This document shows, one piece after another, positions 16,798 through 26,500 of a stretch of 51,959 bases of DNA. Within the stretch, counting starts at the first letter, position 1. Each line of letters starts with the position of its first letter. The notes under the pieces are model-generated. The model searched no databases. It saw only the letters and a list, made by a program, of their open reading frames with translations, and was not told where the DNA came from. A program made the translations under genes and the position numbers. The stretch is from the NCBI RefSeq assembly GCF_002195995.1, contig NZ_NHON01000011.1, positions 157,974 through 209,932 of the forward strand. The letters run 5' to 3'. This stretch comes from Inquilinus limosus (GTDB lineage: Bacteria; Pseudomonadota; Alphaproteobacteria; DSM-16000; Inquilinaceae).

Positions 16798-17895
16798 TCA
16801 GGCCACCGCACGGCTGCGCCTTCGCCGGGAGAGATCGATCCAGGCAGCGACGCAGCGGTCGATGGCCTCGGCGTCGGTCGCCGGCCCCAGGCTGATGCGG
16901 ATCGCGCTCTCGGCCAGGTCGTCCGGCAGGCCCATCGCCTCCAGCACATGGCTGCGGCGGACCTTGCCGGAGCTGCAGGCCGAGCCGGCGCTGACTGCGA
17001 CCCCGGCGAGGTCCAGCGCCGCGACCTGGGTCTCGGCGGTGACACCGGGCATGGCGACGCAGCTGGTGTTGGCGACGCGCGGCGCCCCGGCGCCCAAAAC
17101 CACGGCGCCCTCGGCCGTCAGCCGCCGCTCCAGCTCGTCGCGCAGCGCCGCGATCCGCGGCATGTCCGCCCGGTCGGCCACCGCTGCGGCAGCGGCGCCG
17201 AAGCCGGCGATGCCGGCGACATTCTCGGTGCCGGCGCGGCGCCGGCCCTCCTGCGCCCCGCCGCGCAGCAGCGGCGCCAGCGGCAGCCCGTCGCGCAGCA
17301 CCAGGGCGCCGATGCCCTGCGGCCCGCCCAGCTTGTGGGCGGAGAGGCTGAGGGCGTCGACCTCGGCCCCCACCGCGGGCAGGGGAATGCGCCCGGCGGC
17401 CTGGACCGCGTCGCAATGGATCAGCGCGCCGTGGCGGCGGGCGATCGCCGCGGCCTCGGCCACCGGCTGGATCACCCCGGTCTCGTTGTTCACCGCCATG
17501 ACCGAGACGATCGCCGGCTCGCCTCCGGCCGCCAGCAGCCGGTCGAGGGCATCGAGATCGACCCGGCCGTCGCCGCCGACCGGGATCCGCTCGGCGGCCC
17601 AGGCCAGGGCGCTGTCATGCTCGATGGCGGAGGCCAGGATCCGGCGCCGGCCGAGGCCGGTCAGCGCCAGGGCGTTGGCCTCGGTGGCGCCGCCGGTGAA
17701 GACGATCTGGGCCGGGGCGACCCCGGCCAGGGCGGCGACCTGCCGCCGCCCGGCCTCGGCCAGCCGCCGGGCCTCGCGCCCGAAACGGTGCACCGAGGAC
17801 GGGTTGCCGACCGACTCCAGCGCCGCGAGCATGGCGTCGCGCGCCTCCGGCCGCAGCGGCGCGGTGGCGTTGTGGTCGAGATAGACGGCGGTCAC
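16798..17895 (-). CDS. Cysteine desulfurase, NifS/IscS type (class I)
   Basis: 365-aa PLP-dependent desulfurase. PLP lysine K188 in SLSAHKLGGPQG and catalytic C307 in VSAGSACSSGK, the long flexible loop that marks group I enzymes. I chose GTG 17895 (MTAVYLDHNAT), 10 bp after the iscR stop with GAGG upstream; the longer reading runs into iscR. With SufS downstream, the locus encodes two desulfurases of different class, a pattern known in alphaproteobacteria. It may also serve tRNA thiolation or the ferredoxin next door. Confidence 0.9.
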   Translation of the reverse strand: MTAVYLDHNATAPLRPEARDAMLAALESVGNPSSVHRFGREARRLAEAGRRQVAALAGVAPAQIVFTGGATEANALALTGLGRRRILASAIEHDSALAWAAERIPVGGDGRVDLDALDRLLAAGGEPAIVSVMAVNNETGVIQPVAEAAAIARRHGALIHCDAVQAAGRIPLPAVGAEVDALSLSAHKLGGPQGIGALVLRDGLPLAPLLRGGAQEGRRRAGTENVAGIAGFGAAAAAVADRADMPRIAALRDELERRLTAEGAVVLGAGAPRVANTSCVAMPGVTAETQVAALDLAGVAVSAGSACSSGKVRRSHVLEAMGLPDDLAESAIRISLGPATDAEAIDRCVAAWIDLSRRRRSRAVA

Positions 17896-17905
17896 GGGGC
17901 CAGCC

Positions 17906-18373
17906 TCACTCGGCGGCGACGGTCGCGCCCTGCCCGGCGGAGAACAGATGGCTGGAGCCGAGCACCCGGCGGTTGACCACATCCTCGACCGTGACCGAGG
18001 ACAGGTACATGTGGATCTGGTTGCCCAGCTCCTCCCACAGATCGTGGGTCAGGCAGCGGCTCTTGTCGCTGTGGCAGCCGAGCGGGCTGTGCTTCTCGCA
18101 GCGGGTGGCCTGGATCGGCTCGTCCACCGCGAAGATGATGTCGGAGATCCGCACGGTGCCGCAGGGCCGGGCCATCAGATAGCCGCCGCCGGGCCCGCGC
18201 ACGCTGCGGACCAGGCCGCCGCGGCGCAGCTTGGCGAAGAGCTGCTCCAGATAGGGCAGCGAGATCTCCTGGCGGAGGGCGATGTCGGCGAGCGCCACCG
18301 GGCCGTCGGCCCCGTGCCGTGCCAGGTCGACCATCGCCATGACGGCGTAGCGTCCCTTGGTGCTCAAACGCAT
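17906..18373 (-). CDS. iscR: Rrf2-family Fe-S regulator, IscR type
   Basis: 155-aa winged-helix regulator that opens MRLSTKGRYAVMAM like E. coli IscR. Cluster ligands are visible: C92, C100 and C107 followed by LTH (H110), i.e. the Cys3-His arrangement with slightly wider spacing than E. coli. Holo-IscR represses isc/suf genes; apo-IscR can activate suf in E. coli. I chose ATG 18373 by homology; an ATG at 18388 adds five residues. It is first of the run iscR-desulfurase-fdx, and an IscR-like box overlaps its predicted promoter. Confidence 0.9.
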   Translation of the reverse strand: MRLSTKGRYAVMAMVDLARHGADGPVALADIALRQEISLPYLEQLFAKLRRGGLVRSVRGPGGGYLMARPCGTVRISDIIFAVDEPIQATRCEKHSPLGCHSDKSRCLTHDLWEELGNQIHMYLSSVTVEDVVNRRVLGSSHLFSAGQGATVAAE

Positions 18374-18621
18374 CTTCTGCGCCCCCATCGGCCCGACCTG
18401 CCCGCCGGACCGGAAACCATACAGCTGCCCGCGCCGCGGACCGGATACCCATCGTCTCCGGCGGCGCGATCCGCGTCCCTCAGCCCCGTCCGGTCCGGTG
18501 TGCCTCGATCAAGACCCTTGAACACGCAGGCCGTCCCGATGCTATACGAACATTACGCGTGGATCGTGTTGAGGCGGGTGGCCGGCACGGTCCGCGACGT
18601 GGCAGGGTGAGTGACCGCTTA

Positions 18622-18649
18622 GATATAGATATCCGAGTGTAATGGTCAA
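18622..18649 (-). promoter_or_regulatory. Predicted promoter of iscR
   Basis: On the minus strand TTGACC (18649-18644) and TATATC (18627-18622) are 16 bp apart. The -35 and spacer lie inside the IscR-like dyad, a typical layout for autorepression. It implies a 5' leader of about 240 bases before iscR, the rest of the 334-bp gap to the hydrolase gene, in which I see nothing else. Confidence 0.45.
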
Positions 18650-18653
18650 GAAA
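18629..18653. promoter_or_regulatory. Candidate IscR-binding site upstream of iscR
   Basis: A 25-bp dyad with core CCGAGT-gtaat-GGTCAAG. By hand it matches about 19 of 25 positions of the E. coli type 1 IscR consensus. It shares the pattern CCGAGTG...T-GTC with the site before sufB. It lies between iscR and the divergent alpha/beta hydrolase and could affect both. Confidence 0.55.
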
Positions 18654-18707
18654 GCCGCCTTACCGCGCCGGACCGCCCCGCCGCCATCTCGAGGAGCTTA
18701 ACGGCCG

Positions 18708-19370
18708 ATGCCGGACGTCATCTTCAACGGATCCGAGGGTCGCCTCGAAGGCCGCTACACCCCGAGCAAGCGCAGCAATGCGCCGATCGCGCTGCTGCTG
18801 CACCCGGACCCGCTGGGCGGCGGCACGATGTTCAACAAGATCGTGCACACGCTGTACCAGGCGTTCAAGAAGCACGAATTCACCGTGCTGCGCTTCAATT
18901 TCCGCGGCGTCGGCCGCAGCCAGGGTATCCATGACCGCGGCGAGGGCGAGTTGTCCGACGCCGCCTCGGCGCTGGACTGGATGCAGGCGCTGAACCCGAA
19001 TGCCGAGGCCTGCTGGGTCGGCGGCTTCTCCTTCGGCGCCTGGATCGGCATGCAGCTGCTGATGCGCCGGCCGGAGATCGACGGCTTCATCTCGATCGCG
19101 CCGCCGGCGAACAAGTACGACTTCACCTTCCTGGCGCCCTGCCCCTCCTCCGGCCTGATCGTCCAGGGCGACAAGGACGACCTGGTGCCGCATGACGCGG
19201 TGCAGAAGCTGGTCAACAAGCTGTCGCAGCAGAAGGACATCAAGATCGATTACCGGCTGGTGCCGGGCGCGAACCACTTCTTCACGCTGCACAATGACCA
19301 GCTGCTGGCCCATATCGACGAGTACCTGACCAAGTCGGTGAAGCTGGCGCCGCCCCAAACCGCCGACTGA
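18708..19370 (+). CDS. Alpha/beta hydrolase
   Basis: 220-aa single-domain alpha/beta hydrolase with nucleophile S108 in GGFSFGAW, an acid in QGDKDDLVP (near 157) and H190 in GANHFF. The LHPDPLGGGTM and FNFRGVGRSQG segments are typical of a conserved bacterial subfamily without a settled substrate. It is divergent from iscR and shares the region that holds the IscR-like box. I recall homologues often sitting next to iscR-suf loci in alphaproteobacteria, which would hint at a link with Fe-S or thiol metabolism. Confidence 0.85.
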   Translation: MPDVIFNGSEGRLEGRYTPSKRSNAPIALLLHPDPLGGGTMFNKIVHTLYQAFKKHEFTVLRFNFRGVGRSQGIHDRGEGELSDAASALDWMQALNPNAEACWVGGFSFGAWIGMQLLMRRPEIDGFISIAPPANKYDFTFLAPCPSSGLIVQGDKDDLVPHDAVQKLVNKLSQQKDIKIDYRLVPGANHFFTLHNDQLLAHIDEYLTKSVKLAPPQTAD

Positions 19371-19425
19371 TCAACCGCCCGGACCTCCGGGCCGGGCGCA
19401 TGGGGCCGGATACAGGGGATCGAGC

Positions 19426-20277
19426 ATGGCGAAGACCGAAGCCGAGACGCCGAACGCCGACCAGATCGCCTATTGGAACGAGGCCGGCGGGTCGGTCTGG
19501 GTCGAGATGCAGGACCGCTTCGACCGGATGACCGCCCCGTTCAGCCGCGAGACGGTCGCGGCGCTGGCCCCCAGGGCAGGCGAAAGGCTGCTCGACATCG
19601 GCTGCGGCAGCGGCGGCAGCACGCTGGAGCTGGCCCGGCTGGTCGGCCCCGGCGGCCAGTTGCTCGGCGTCGACATCTCGGCCCCCATGCTCGGCCTCGC
19701 CCAGCGCCGCGCCGCCGAGGCCGGTCTGGACAATGTCCGCTTCATCGAGGCGGATGCGCAGACCACGAAACTTGAGCCGCGCGCCTTCGACGGGCTGTTC
19801 TCGCGCTTCGGCGTGATGTTCTTCGACGACCCGGCCGGCGCCTTCGCCAACTTGCATGGCGCGCTGAAGCCGGGCGGCCGCCTGGCCTTCGTGTGCTGGC
19901 GCGCCATGGCCGAGAATGGCTGGGCCGCGGCGCCGCTGGCCGCGGCGCTGTCGCATCTGCCGCCGCTGCCGCCCCCGGCCCCCGGCGCGCCGGGGGCTTT
20001 CGCCTTCGCCGATCCGGACCGGATCCGCGACATCCTCGGCCGCGCCGGCTTCTCCGGCATCGCGGTCGCGCCCTTCGACACCAAGGCCGGGGTCGGCGAC
20101 CTCGACGAGACGGTCGCGCTGATGCTGCGCAGCGGCCCGGTCGGCGGGGTGCTGCGCGAGCATCCGGACCGGCGCGACACCGTCGCCGAGGCCGTGCGCA
20201 AGGCATTGGCGCCGCACCAGACCGCGGACGGCGTGGTGCTCGACGCCGCCACCTGGATCGTCACCGCCGCGGCCTGA
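19426..20277 (+). CDS. Class I SAM-dependent methyltransferase
   Basis: 283 aa. Motif I is LLDIGCGSGGST (55-66), motif II is VDISAPMLG, and FDGLFSRFGVMFFDDP fits the motif III-IV region, so S-adenosylmethionine binding is well supported. The C-terminal part (residues 170-283) is helical and unassigned; the whole resembles UbiE/Methyltransf_11 proteins. Substrate unknown. It lies 55 bp after the hydrolase on the same strand, with a possible shared transcript. Confidence 0.82.
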   Translation: MAKTEAETPNADQIAYWNEAGGSVWVEMQDRFDRMTAPFSRETVAALAPRAGERLLDIGCGSGGSTLELARLVGPGGQLLGVDISAPMLGLAQRRAAEAGLDNVRFIEADAQTTKLEPRAFDGLFSRFGVMFFDDPAGAFANLHGALKPGGRLAFVCWRAMAENGWAAAPLAAALSHLPPLPPPAPGAPGAFAFADPDRIRDILGRAGFSGIAVAPFDTKAGVGDLDETVALMLRSGPVGGVLREHPDRRDTVAEAVRKALAPHQTADGVVLDAATWIVTAAA

Positions 20278-20332
20278 TCACGCCACCGAGGGAAGTTCGG
20301 TTTGAGGCACGGGCGGCGCTCGTGCTACAGCC

Positions 20333-20371
20333 CTTTTGTCTGTTCCGTCTGTCAGGGCTGGCAGACAAAAG
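20333..20371 (+). promoter_or_regulatory. Possible structured leader of tyrS
   Basis: CTTTTGTCTG (20333-20342) is fully complementary to CAGACAAAAG (20362-20371). The intervening GTCTGTC can instead pair with GGCAGAC, which overlaps the 3' arm. Two mutually exclusive hairpins are therefore possible in the 124-bp gap before tyrS. Proteobacterial tyrS genes are not known to use T-boxes, so if this regulates it is of another kind; a simple DNA operator is the alternative. Confidence 0.4.
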
Positions 20372-20401
20372 AGACAAACTTCCGACAAGCAGTCGACGAT
20401 C

Positions 20402-21646
20402 ATGACCGGATTCCGCTCCGACTTCCTGCGCACCCTCGAGGCGCGCGGCTTCATCCATCAGGCGACGGATGCCGAGGGCCTGGACGCCCTGGCGGCGAAG
20501 GGCGGGCTCACGGCCTATATCGGCTACGACGCCACGGCGGACAGCCTGCATGTCGGGCATCTGGTGCAGATCATGATGCTGCGCTGGCTGCAGCAGACCG
20601 GCGGCCGGCCGATCGCGCTGATGGGCGGCGGCACCACCAAGATCGGCGACCCGTCCTTCCGCGACGACGCGCGGCCGCTGCTCGACAATGCCACGATCGA
20701 CGGCAACATCGCCTCGATCCGGCGGGTGTTCTCGCGCTTCCTCGACTTCGAGGCCGGCGCGATCATGGCCAACAACGCCGACTGGCTGGACGAACTGGCC
20801 TATATCCCGTTCCTGCGCGAGGTCGGGCGGCATTTCACCATCAACCGCATGCTGAGCTTCGATTCGGTGAAGCTGAGGCTGGACCGTGAGCAGCCGCTGA
20901 CCTTCCTCGAATTCAACTACATGATCCTGCAGGGCTACGACTTCCTGGAGCTGGCGCGCCGCCACGACTGCGTGCTGCAGATGGGCGGGTCGGACCAGTG
21001 GGGCAACATCGTCAACGGCATCGACCTGGCGCGCCGCATCGCCCAGCGCGAGCTGTACGGCCTGACCTCGCCGCTTCTCACCACCTCCTCCGGCGCCAAG
21101 ATGGGCAAGACCGCGGCCGGCGCCGTCTGGCTGAACGAGGAGCGGCTGCCGGTCTACGACTACTGGCAGTACTGGCGGAACACCGAGGATGCCGATGTCG
21201 GCCGCTTCCTCAAGCTGTTCACCGAGCTGCCGCTGGAGGAGATCGAGCGGCTGGCGGCGCTGGGCGGGGCCGAGATCAACGACGCCAAGAAGATCCTGGC
21301 GACCGAGGCCACCGCCCTGGTGCATGGCCGGGAGAAGGCCGAGGCGGCGGCCGAGACCGCGCGCCAGGCCTTCGAGCAGGGCGTGTCGGCCGAGGGCTTG
21401 CCCTCGATCGACGTGCCGGCGGCCGAGCTGACGGCCGGCATCCAGGCCTTCCGCCTGTTCGCCCGGGCCGGCCTCGCCGCCTCGAACGGCGAGGCGCGGC
21501 GGCTGATCCAGGGCGGCGGCGGCCGCGTCAACGACGCCGCCATCGCCGATCCCGAGCAGGTGATCGGCGACCGCGACATCGGCGCCGACGGCGTGATCAA
21601 GCTCTCCGCCGGCCGCAAGAAGCACGCGCTGGTGCGGCCGGCCTGA
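20402..21646 (+). CDS. tyrS: Tyrosyl-tRNA synthetase
   Basis: 414-aa class I synthetase that charges tRNA-Tyr. HIGH motif HVGH (50-53), KMSKS-type motif KMGKT (233-237), and a C-terminal S4-like RNA-binding domain (about 345-410). The [20 protein letters not shown] and MGGSDQWGN segments are diagnostic. I chose ATG 20402 ([17 protein letters not shown]), which matches the family N-terminus; an upstream start would run through the inverted repeat. Confidence 0.95.
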   Translation: MTGFRSDFLRTLEARGFIHQATDAEGLDALAAKGGLTAYIGYDATADSLHVGHLVQIMMLRWLQQTGGRPIALMGGGTTKIGDPSFRDDARPLLDNATIDGNIASIRRVFSRFLDFEAGAIMANNADWLDELAYIPFLREVGRHFTINRMLSFDSVKLRLDREQPLTFLEFNYMILQGYDFLELARRHDCVLQMGGSDQWGNIVNGIDLARRIAQRELYGLTSPLLTTSSGAKMGKTAAGAVWLNEERLPVYDYWQYWRNTEDADVGRFLKLFTELPLEEIERLAALGGAEINDAKKILATEATALVHGREKAEAAAETARQAFEQGVSAEGLPSIDVPAAELTAGIQAFRLFARAGLAASNGEARRLIQGGGGRVNDAAIADPEQVIGDRDIGADGVIKLSAGRKKHALVRPA

Positions 21647-21666
21647 CGCTGCAATGACGCCAAACT

Positions 21667-21695
21667 GACCCCACTAACGCACCGTTAGTGGGGTC
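21667..21695 (+). terminator. Perfect 13-bp hairpin after tyrS
   Basis: GACCCCACTAACG, loop CAC, CGTTAGTGGGGTC, beginning 20 bases after the tyrS stop. It lacks a U-tract, so termination would be hairpin-only or Rho-assisted. As a DNA palindrome it could also be an operator for the gamma-glutamyltransferase gene that starts 95 bp downstream. Confidence 0.5.
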
Positions 21696-21790
21696 GAAAT
21701 GCCTCCATTGCGGCGGTCCGCTCGACGGCGCAGCATTCCTCCTGAGTCTCGCGTCCCAAGCTGGCGCGGCCAAAGGACAACAGGAGGGGC

Positions 21791-23560
21791 ATGATGATCC
21801 GGCATGCGATGGCATCCTTGGCGTTGGCGGCCTGTGCCCTGGGCCCGATGACGGCCCGCGCCGCCTCCCCGCCCGCGGTCGAGGCGCCGGACGGCATGGT
21901 GGTGTCGTCGCAGCACCTCGCCTCCGACGCCGGGGCCGAGATCCTGCGGGCCGGCGGCAACGCCGTCGACGCCGCGGTCGCCACCGGCTTCGCCCAGGCG
22001 GTGACCAACCCCTGCTGCGCCAATATCGGCGGCGGCGGCTTCATGGTCATCCATCTGGCCAAGGAAAACCGCGACACCTTCCTGAACTTCCGCGAGACCG
22101 CGCCGGCGGCCGCGACCAAGACGATGTATCTCGATGCCGCCGGCAACCCGGTCAAGGGCGCCAGCCTGTACGGCTACCTGGCCGTCGGCGTGCCGGGCAG
22201 CGTGCTGGGGCTGGACACCGCCCTGGCGAAATACGGCAGCATGACGCGCGAGCAGGTGATGGCCCCGGCGATCAGGCTGGCCCGCGAGGGCTTCGTCCTG
22301 ACCCGCGGCGACACCGACATCCTCGACGCCGGCGCCAAGCTGCTGAAGCAGGACCCGGTGGCGGCGAAGATCTTCTTCCGCCCCGACGGCTCGGCCCTGC
22401 AGCCGGGCGACAAGCTGGTGCAGACGGACCTGGCCGACACGCTGGAGGCCATCGCCAAGGGCGGGCCGGACGCCTTCTACAAGGGCGCGATCGCCCAGAA
22501 GGTCGCGGCGGCGATGCAGGCCAATGGCGGCGTCATGACCGCGGCCGACTTCGCCGCCTATACCGTCACCGAGACGGCGCCGGTGACCTGCAGCTACCGC
22601 GGCTATGTCGTGGTGTCCTCGCCGCCGCCCTCCTCCGGCGGCACCACGATGTGCGAGATCCTGAACATCCTCGAGGGCTACGACCTGAAGGCGCTGGGCT
22701 GGCACTCCGCCGCCGGGGTGCATCTGATGGTCGAGGCCATGCGCCACGCCTATATGGACCGCAACACCTATCTCGGCGACCCGGCCTTCGTGCAGAACCC
22801 GCTGGACCGGCTGCTGAGCAAGGACTACGCGGCCGAGATCCGCACCAAGATCCTGCCGGACAAGGCGACGCCGTCGAAGGAGGTGCAGCCCGGCGTGCCG
22901 CCGCATGAGAAGACCGAGACCACCCACTATTCGGTGGTCGACAAGGACGGCAATGCGGTGTCGGTGACCTACACCATCAACGGGCTGTTCGGCGCCGGGG
23001 TGATCGCGCCCGGCACCGGCTTCCTCTTGAACGACGAGATGGACGACTTCACGGTCAAGCCCGGCGTGCCGAACCTGTTCGGCCTGGTGCAGGGCGAGGC
23101 CAATTCGATCGCGCCGGGCAAGCGGCCGCTGTCCTCGATGGCGCCGACGCTGGTGACCAGGGACGGCCAGATCGTGATGGTGCTGGGCAGCCCCGGCGGG
23201 TCGCGCATCATCACCATCACGCTGCAGGCGGCGCTGAACATGATCGATTTCGGCATGGCGCCACAGGAGGCGGTGGACGCGCCCCGCATCCACCACCAGT
23301 GGCTGCCGGACGAGGTCTATGCCGAGCCCTATGCCCTGTCGCCCGATACGGTGAAGCTGTTGGAGCAGATGGGCCACAAGGTGACGGTGCAGTCGCCCTG
23401 GGGCGCCACCGAGCTGATCGCCCTGCAGCCCTCGGCCGCCGCCGCGTCCGGCCCCGCCTCCTCCGGTAACGACCGGGCCTTCGGCGGCAAGATGCTGCCC
23501 GGCTTCGTCTACGGCGCCAACGACAACCGCCGCCCGGCCGGGCTGGCGGTGGGCGAGTAG
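21791..23560 (+). CDS. ggt: Gamma-glutamyltransferase (gamma-glutamyl transpeptidase)
   Basis: 589-aa periplasmic Ntn hydrolase that cleaves the gamma-glutamyl bond of glutathione and related compounds. A signal peptide covers residues 1-25 (RHAMASLALAACALGPMTARA). Autoprocessing nucleophile T377 lies in ETTHYSVVDKDGNAVSVTYT, giving large and small subunits. The GSPGGSRIITI glycine loop near residue 465 is also conserved. Start ATG 21791 or the next codon. It probably recycles external glutathione as a cysteine source, in line with the sulfur genes around it (inference). Confidence 0.93.
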   Translation: MMIRHAMASLALAACALGPMTARAASPPAVEAPDGMVVSSQHLASDAGAEILRAGGNAVDAAVATGFAQAVTNPCCANIGGGGFMVIHLAKENRDTFLNFRETAPAAATKTMYLDAAGNPVKGASLYGYLAVGVPGSVLGLDTALAKYGSMTREQVMAPAIRLAREGFVLTRGDTDILDAGAKLLKQDPVAAKIFFRPDGSALQPGDKLVQTDLADTLEAIAKGGPDAFYKGAIAQKVAAAMQANGGVMTAADFAAYTVTETAPVTCSYRGYVVVSSPPPSSGGTTMCEILNILEGYDLKALGWHSAAGVHLMVEAMRHAYMDRNTYLGDPAFVQNPLDRLLSKDYAAEIRTKILPDKATPSKEVQPGVPPHEKTETTHYSVVDKDGNAVSVTYTINGLFGAGVIAPGTGFLLNDEMDDFTVKPGVPNLFGLVQGEANSIAPGKRPLSSMAPTLVTRDGQIVMVLGSPGGSRIITITLQAALNMIDFGMAPQEAVDAPRIHHQWLPDEVYAEPYALSPDTVKLLEQMGHKVTVQSPWGATELIALQPSAAAASGPASSGNDRAFGGKMLPGFVYGANDNRRPAGLAVGE

Positions 23561-23567
23561 CCGAAGG

Positions 23568-26500
23568 TCAGCGCTGGCGATCTCGCGACGAGGGCGGCGG
23601 CCGCGGCGGAGCTGCCGGCCGCGGCGTGCCGTCCCCGCTCGACGGCGTCTCCTCGAAGAACAGGCGGCGCAGGAAGCCGGGGGCCAGCACCGACAGCGGG
23701 TTCACCGAGACCGAGGGGTCGGCGAAGGTGCCGCGGATCGTGTAGGTGAAGGCGAACAGGCCGCCGCCGGCGCCGCCGGTCAGGATGTCGCCGATCAGCG
23801 GGATCGAGCTGATCACGCTGTTGATGTGGTAGATCGGCACGATCGTGCCGGCCAGATCGATGGTTTCGGCCCTGAGGTCGATCACGCCGTCGAAGGCCAG
23901 GCCGAGGTCGCCGCCGGCCCCCCGCCCCTGCTTCAGCGTGATCCGCCGCTGCGCCGCGGCATAGGTGAAGTCGGCGTCGAGCCGGTTGAAGGTCAGCCCG
24001 CTGGTGCCGAACAGGTCCTGCAGGCCGGAGGGCGAGGTGGCGGCCAGCAGCCGCGCCATGCCCGGCGCGTCGCGCAGCACGAAGCCGCGGGCGTCGAGCT
24101 GGCCGTCGATCGCGCCAGTGACGCCGTTGCGGCTGCCGGTCGCCAGCAGGCTGCCGCCGGTGATGTTGTCGGCGATGTCGAAGATGCGCAGCGTCTCGCC
24201 CGCATCCTCGCTACGCACGGTCAGGATCTGGCGGTCCGGCTGGCCCTGCTGCGGCGTCAGCCGCAGGTCCATCGGCCGGCCGCCGGGCAGCTGCGCCGCC
24301 AGGGTCACGTCCTGCAGGTTGGTGGTGCGGCCGATCGCCCGGCCATGCACCGCCTTGAGCGCGCGCTTGTCGCCGAAGGACAGCTCCGCGACATCGAAGG
24401 TGGCGTCGATCTGGGGCCCGGGCGCGGGGTCCGCCGGACCGGCGTCCGGGCCGGGCTCGCCCCGGGCGGCGCGCCGCTGCTCGAGGATGCCGGAGACGTC
24501 GAGATGCGAGCCGGTGAGCGCCAGCCGGTAGCTGTCGGGACCCAGCACCTCGACCTGGCCCTTGACGTCGTTCGGCCCTTGCCGGAACGAGGCGATGCTG
24601 AGCTGCGACAGCGCCCCGTCGCGGGTGAAGTCGGCGCTGCCGGAGGCGGTGATGTCGCCGCCCGAGACGCTGAACTGCGAGACCTTGCTGACCCGCTCTC
24701 CCGCCAGGGCCAGGCTGACCGTCGCATTCGCCTTGCCGCCCGTCGGCTTGACCCAGTCGATCGGGTCGATCGCGATCCGGGCGTCGGTCAGGTCGAGCTT
24801 GGCGTCCAGCGTCGCCATGCCGCCGGAGCGCTTGGCGAAGTCGAGATCGGTGCCGATGGTGCCGTCGACCGGCCCGATCGCCGGAATCTTCAGCGCCTCC
24901 CGCGCCGCCGGGGTCAGGCTGGCCTGGGCCGACACCCGGGTCTGCACCGCCGAATCGTCGAACGCCTCGTGCCAGGAGAAGGCGATCGGCACGGTGTTCA
25001 CCTGCCCCTTGCCCGCCAGGGTCATGCCCGCCTTGTCGAGCGTCAGCCTGGCATCGGTGCCGGCCACGTCGTAGCCCGGCTTCACCCCGCCGATACCGAC
25101 ATTGCTGAGCGTCCCCTCCACGCCCATGCGGACCGCCTCGAACGGCAGCTCGGCCAGCAGCGAGAAGCCGAAGCGCAGCCGCGCCGCCGCCCGGCCCGAC
25201 ATGCGGTCGGGCACCAGCCCGACCCTCTTGGCGTAACCGAGCCGCGGCGTGTCGAGCACCGACATGATCGTCTTCACCGGCCCTTCGACCCGGGCGTCGA
25301 TATCGATCACCTGGTCGTGCTGGTCGAGCCCGGTGATGGTGATGTCGGAGGGCTGCAGCACGATGTCCTGCAGCGACCCGCCGGCCGTGGCGATGCGCAT
25401 GGTCGACTGGTTGAAGCTGGCCGCGGCGTTGAGCCCGGTGATCGGCGGCAGCCCCTTGAAATAGGTCACCGTCAGGTCGCGCGCCTGCATCGTGCCATCG
25501 GCCGCCACCAGCGTCACCGCATGCGGGTTGGACAGCGGCGCCCGGGCCTGCAGGCTGAACTCGGTGCGGTCGATCACGCCGTCATGCAGGTTGGCGGCGA
25601 TCCAGTCGTGCAGCCCGCTGGGCACGCCGGGGGGCCACAGGCTGTCCAGCAGATCGACCGGCATGCCGGTGACGGCCCCGACCGTCATCACATCGATCGC
25701 GTCGCCGGCCGCGTCGACCTGACCGGACAGGGAGATCTTCGGCCCGCCGAGATCGACGGTGAAATCGTCGAGCGTCAGGCGCCGCTTGGCCAGGTCGACC
25801 GAGCCCGACAGGCTGGTCCGCGCCGCGCTGAACGGTGCCGTCCACAGCGGCGGCAGCAGCAGCCTGGTGTCGACGCTGGTGAGCGAGAAGCGGCCGCCCG
25901 TCGGCTGGAAGCGGGAATCGAAATCGGCCTCGAGCCGGCCGGACACCGGGCTCTCAATCGCCTCCAGCGGCGCCAGCACCGGGGAGATCCGGGTCAGCGC
26001 CGCCGGGATGATGTTGCCGAAGGTGACCGTCGCCTGGCCGCTGCGGGTCGCGCGCAGATAGCGGATCTCCGCGCCCAGCTGCGCCGTGCGGCCGTCGGAG
26101 ACGACGGACAGCGCCGCCTGGCCCTCGACGCCGGTTCCGGTGCGGCGCAGATCGGCCGAGGCCTTGGGCGCGATCCAGCTGCGGCCCAGCATGCGGTCGT
26201 CGATGCGGACGCTGCCGTCGACCAGCGTCAGCCGGGTCAGCGAGGCGATCGGGTTGTCCTCGCTGCCGATGCGGGCGTCGAGCGCGGCCAGCAGGTCCTT
26301 GACCACGTCGCGGGTCGGCGCCCCCTCGGCCGGGGTCGACGGCCCGCCTTCCGCGGCCTCGCTCTCCCCGAGCCCGAAGCTGAAATCCCCCGCCTCGGTC
26401 CGGGTCACCCGCAGATGCGGTCGGATCAGGTCGATGCGCAGCGGCGCCACGATCCCGCGCAGCAGCCGGGGCATGCTGACATCCGCCGAGCTTTCGGGGA

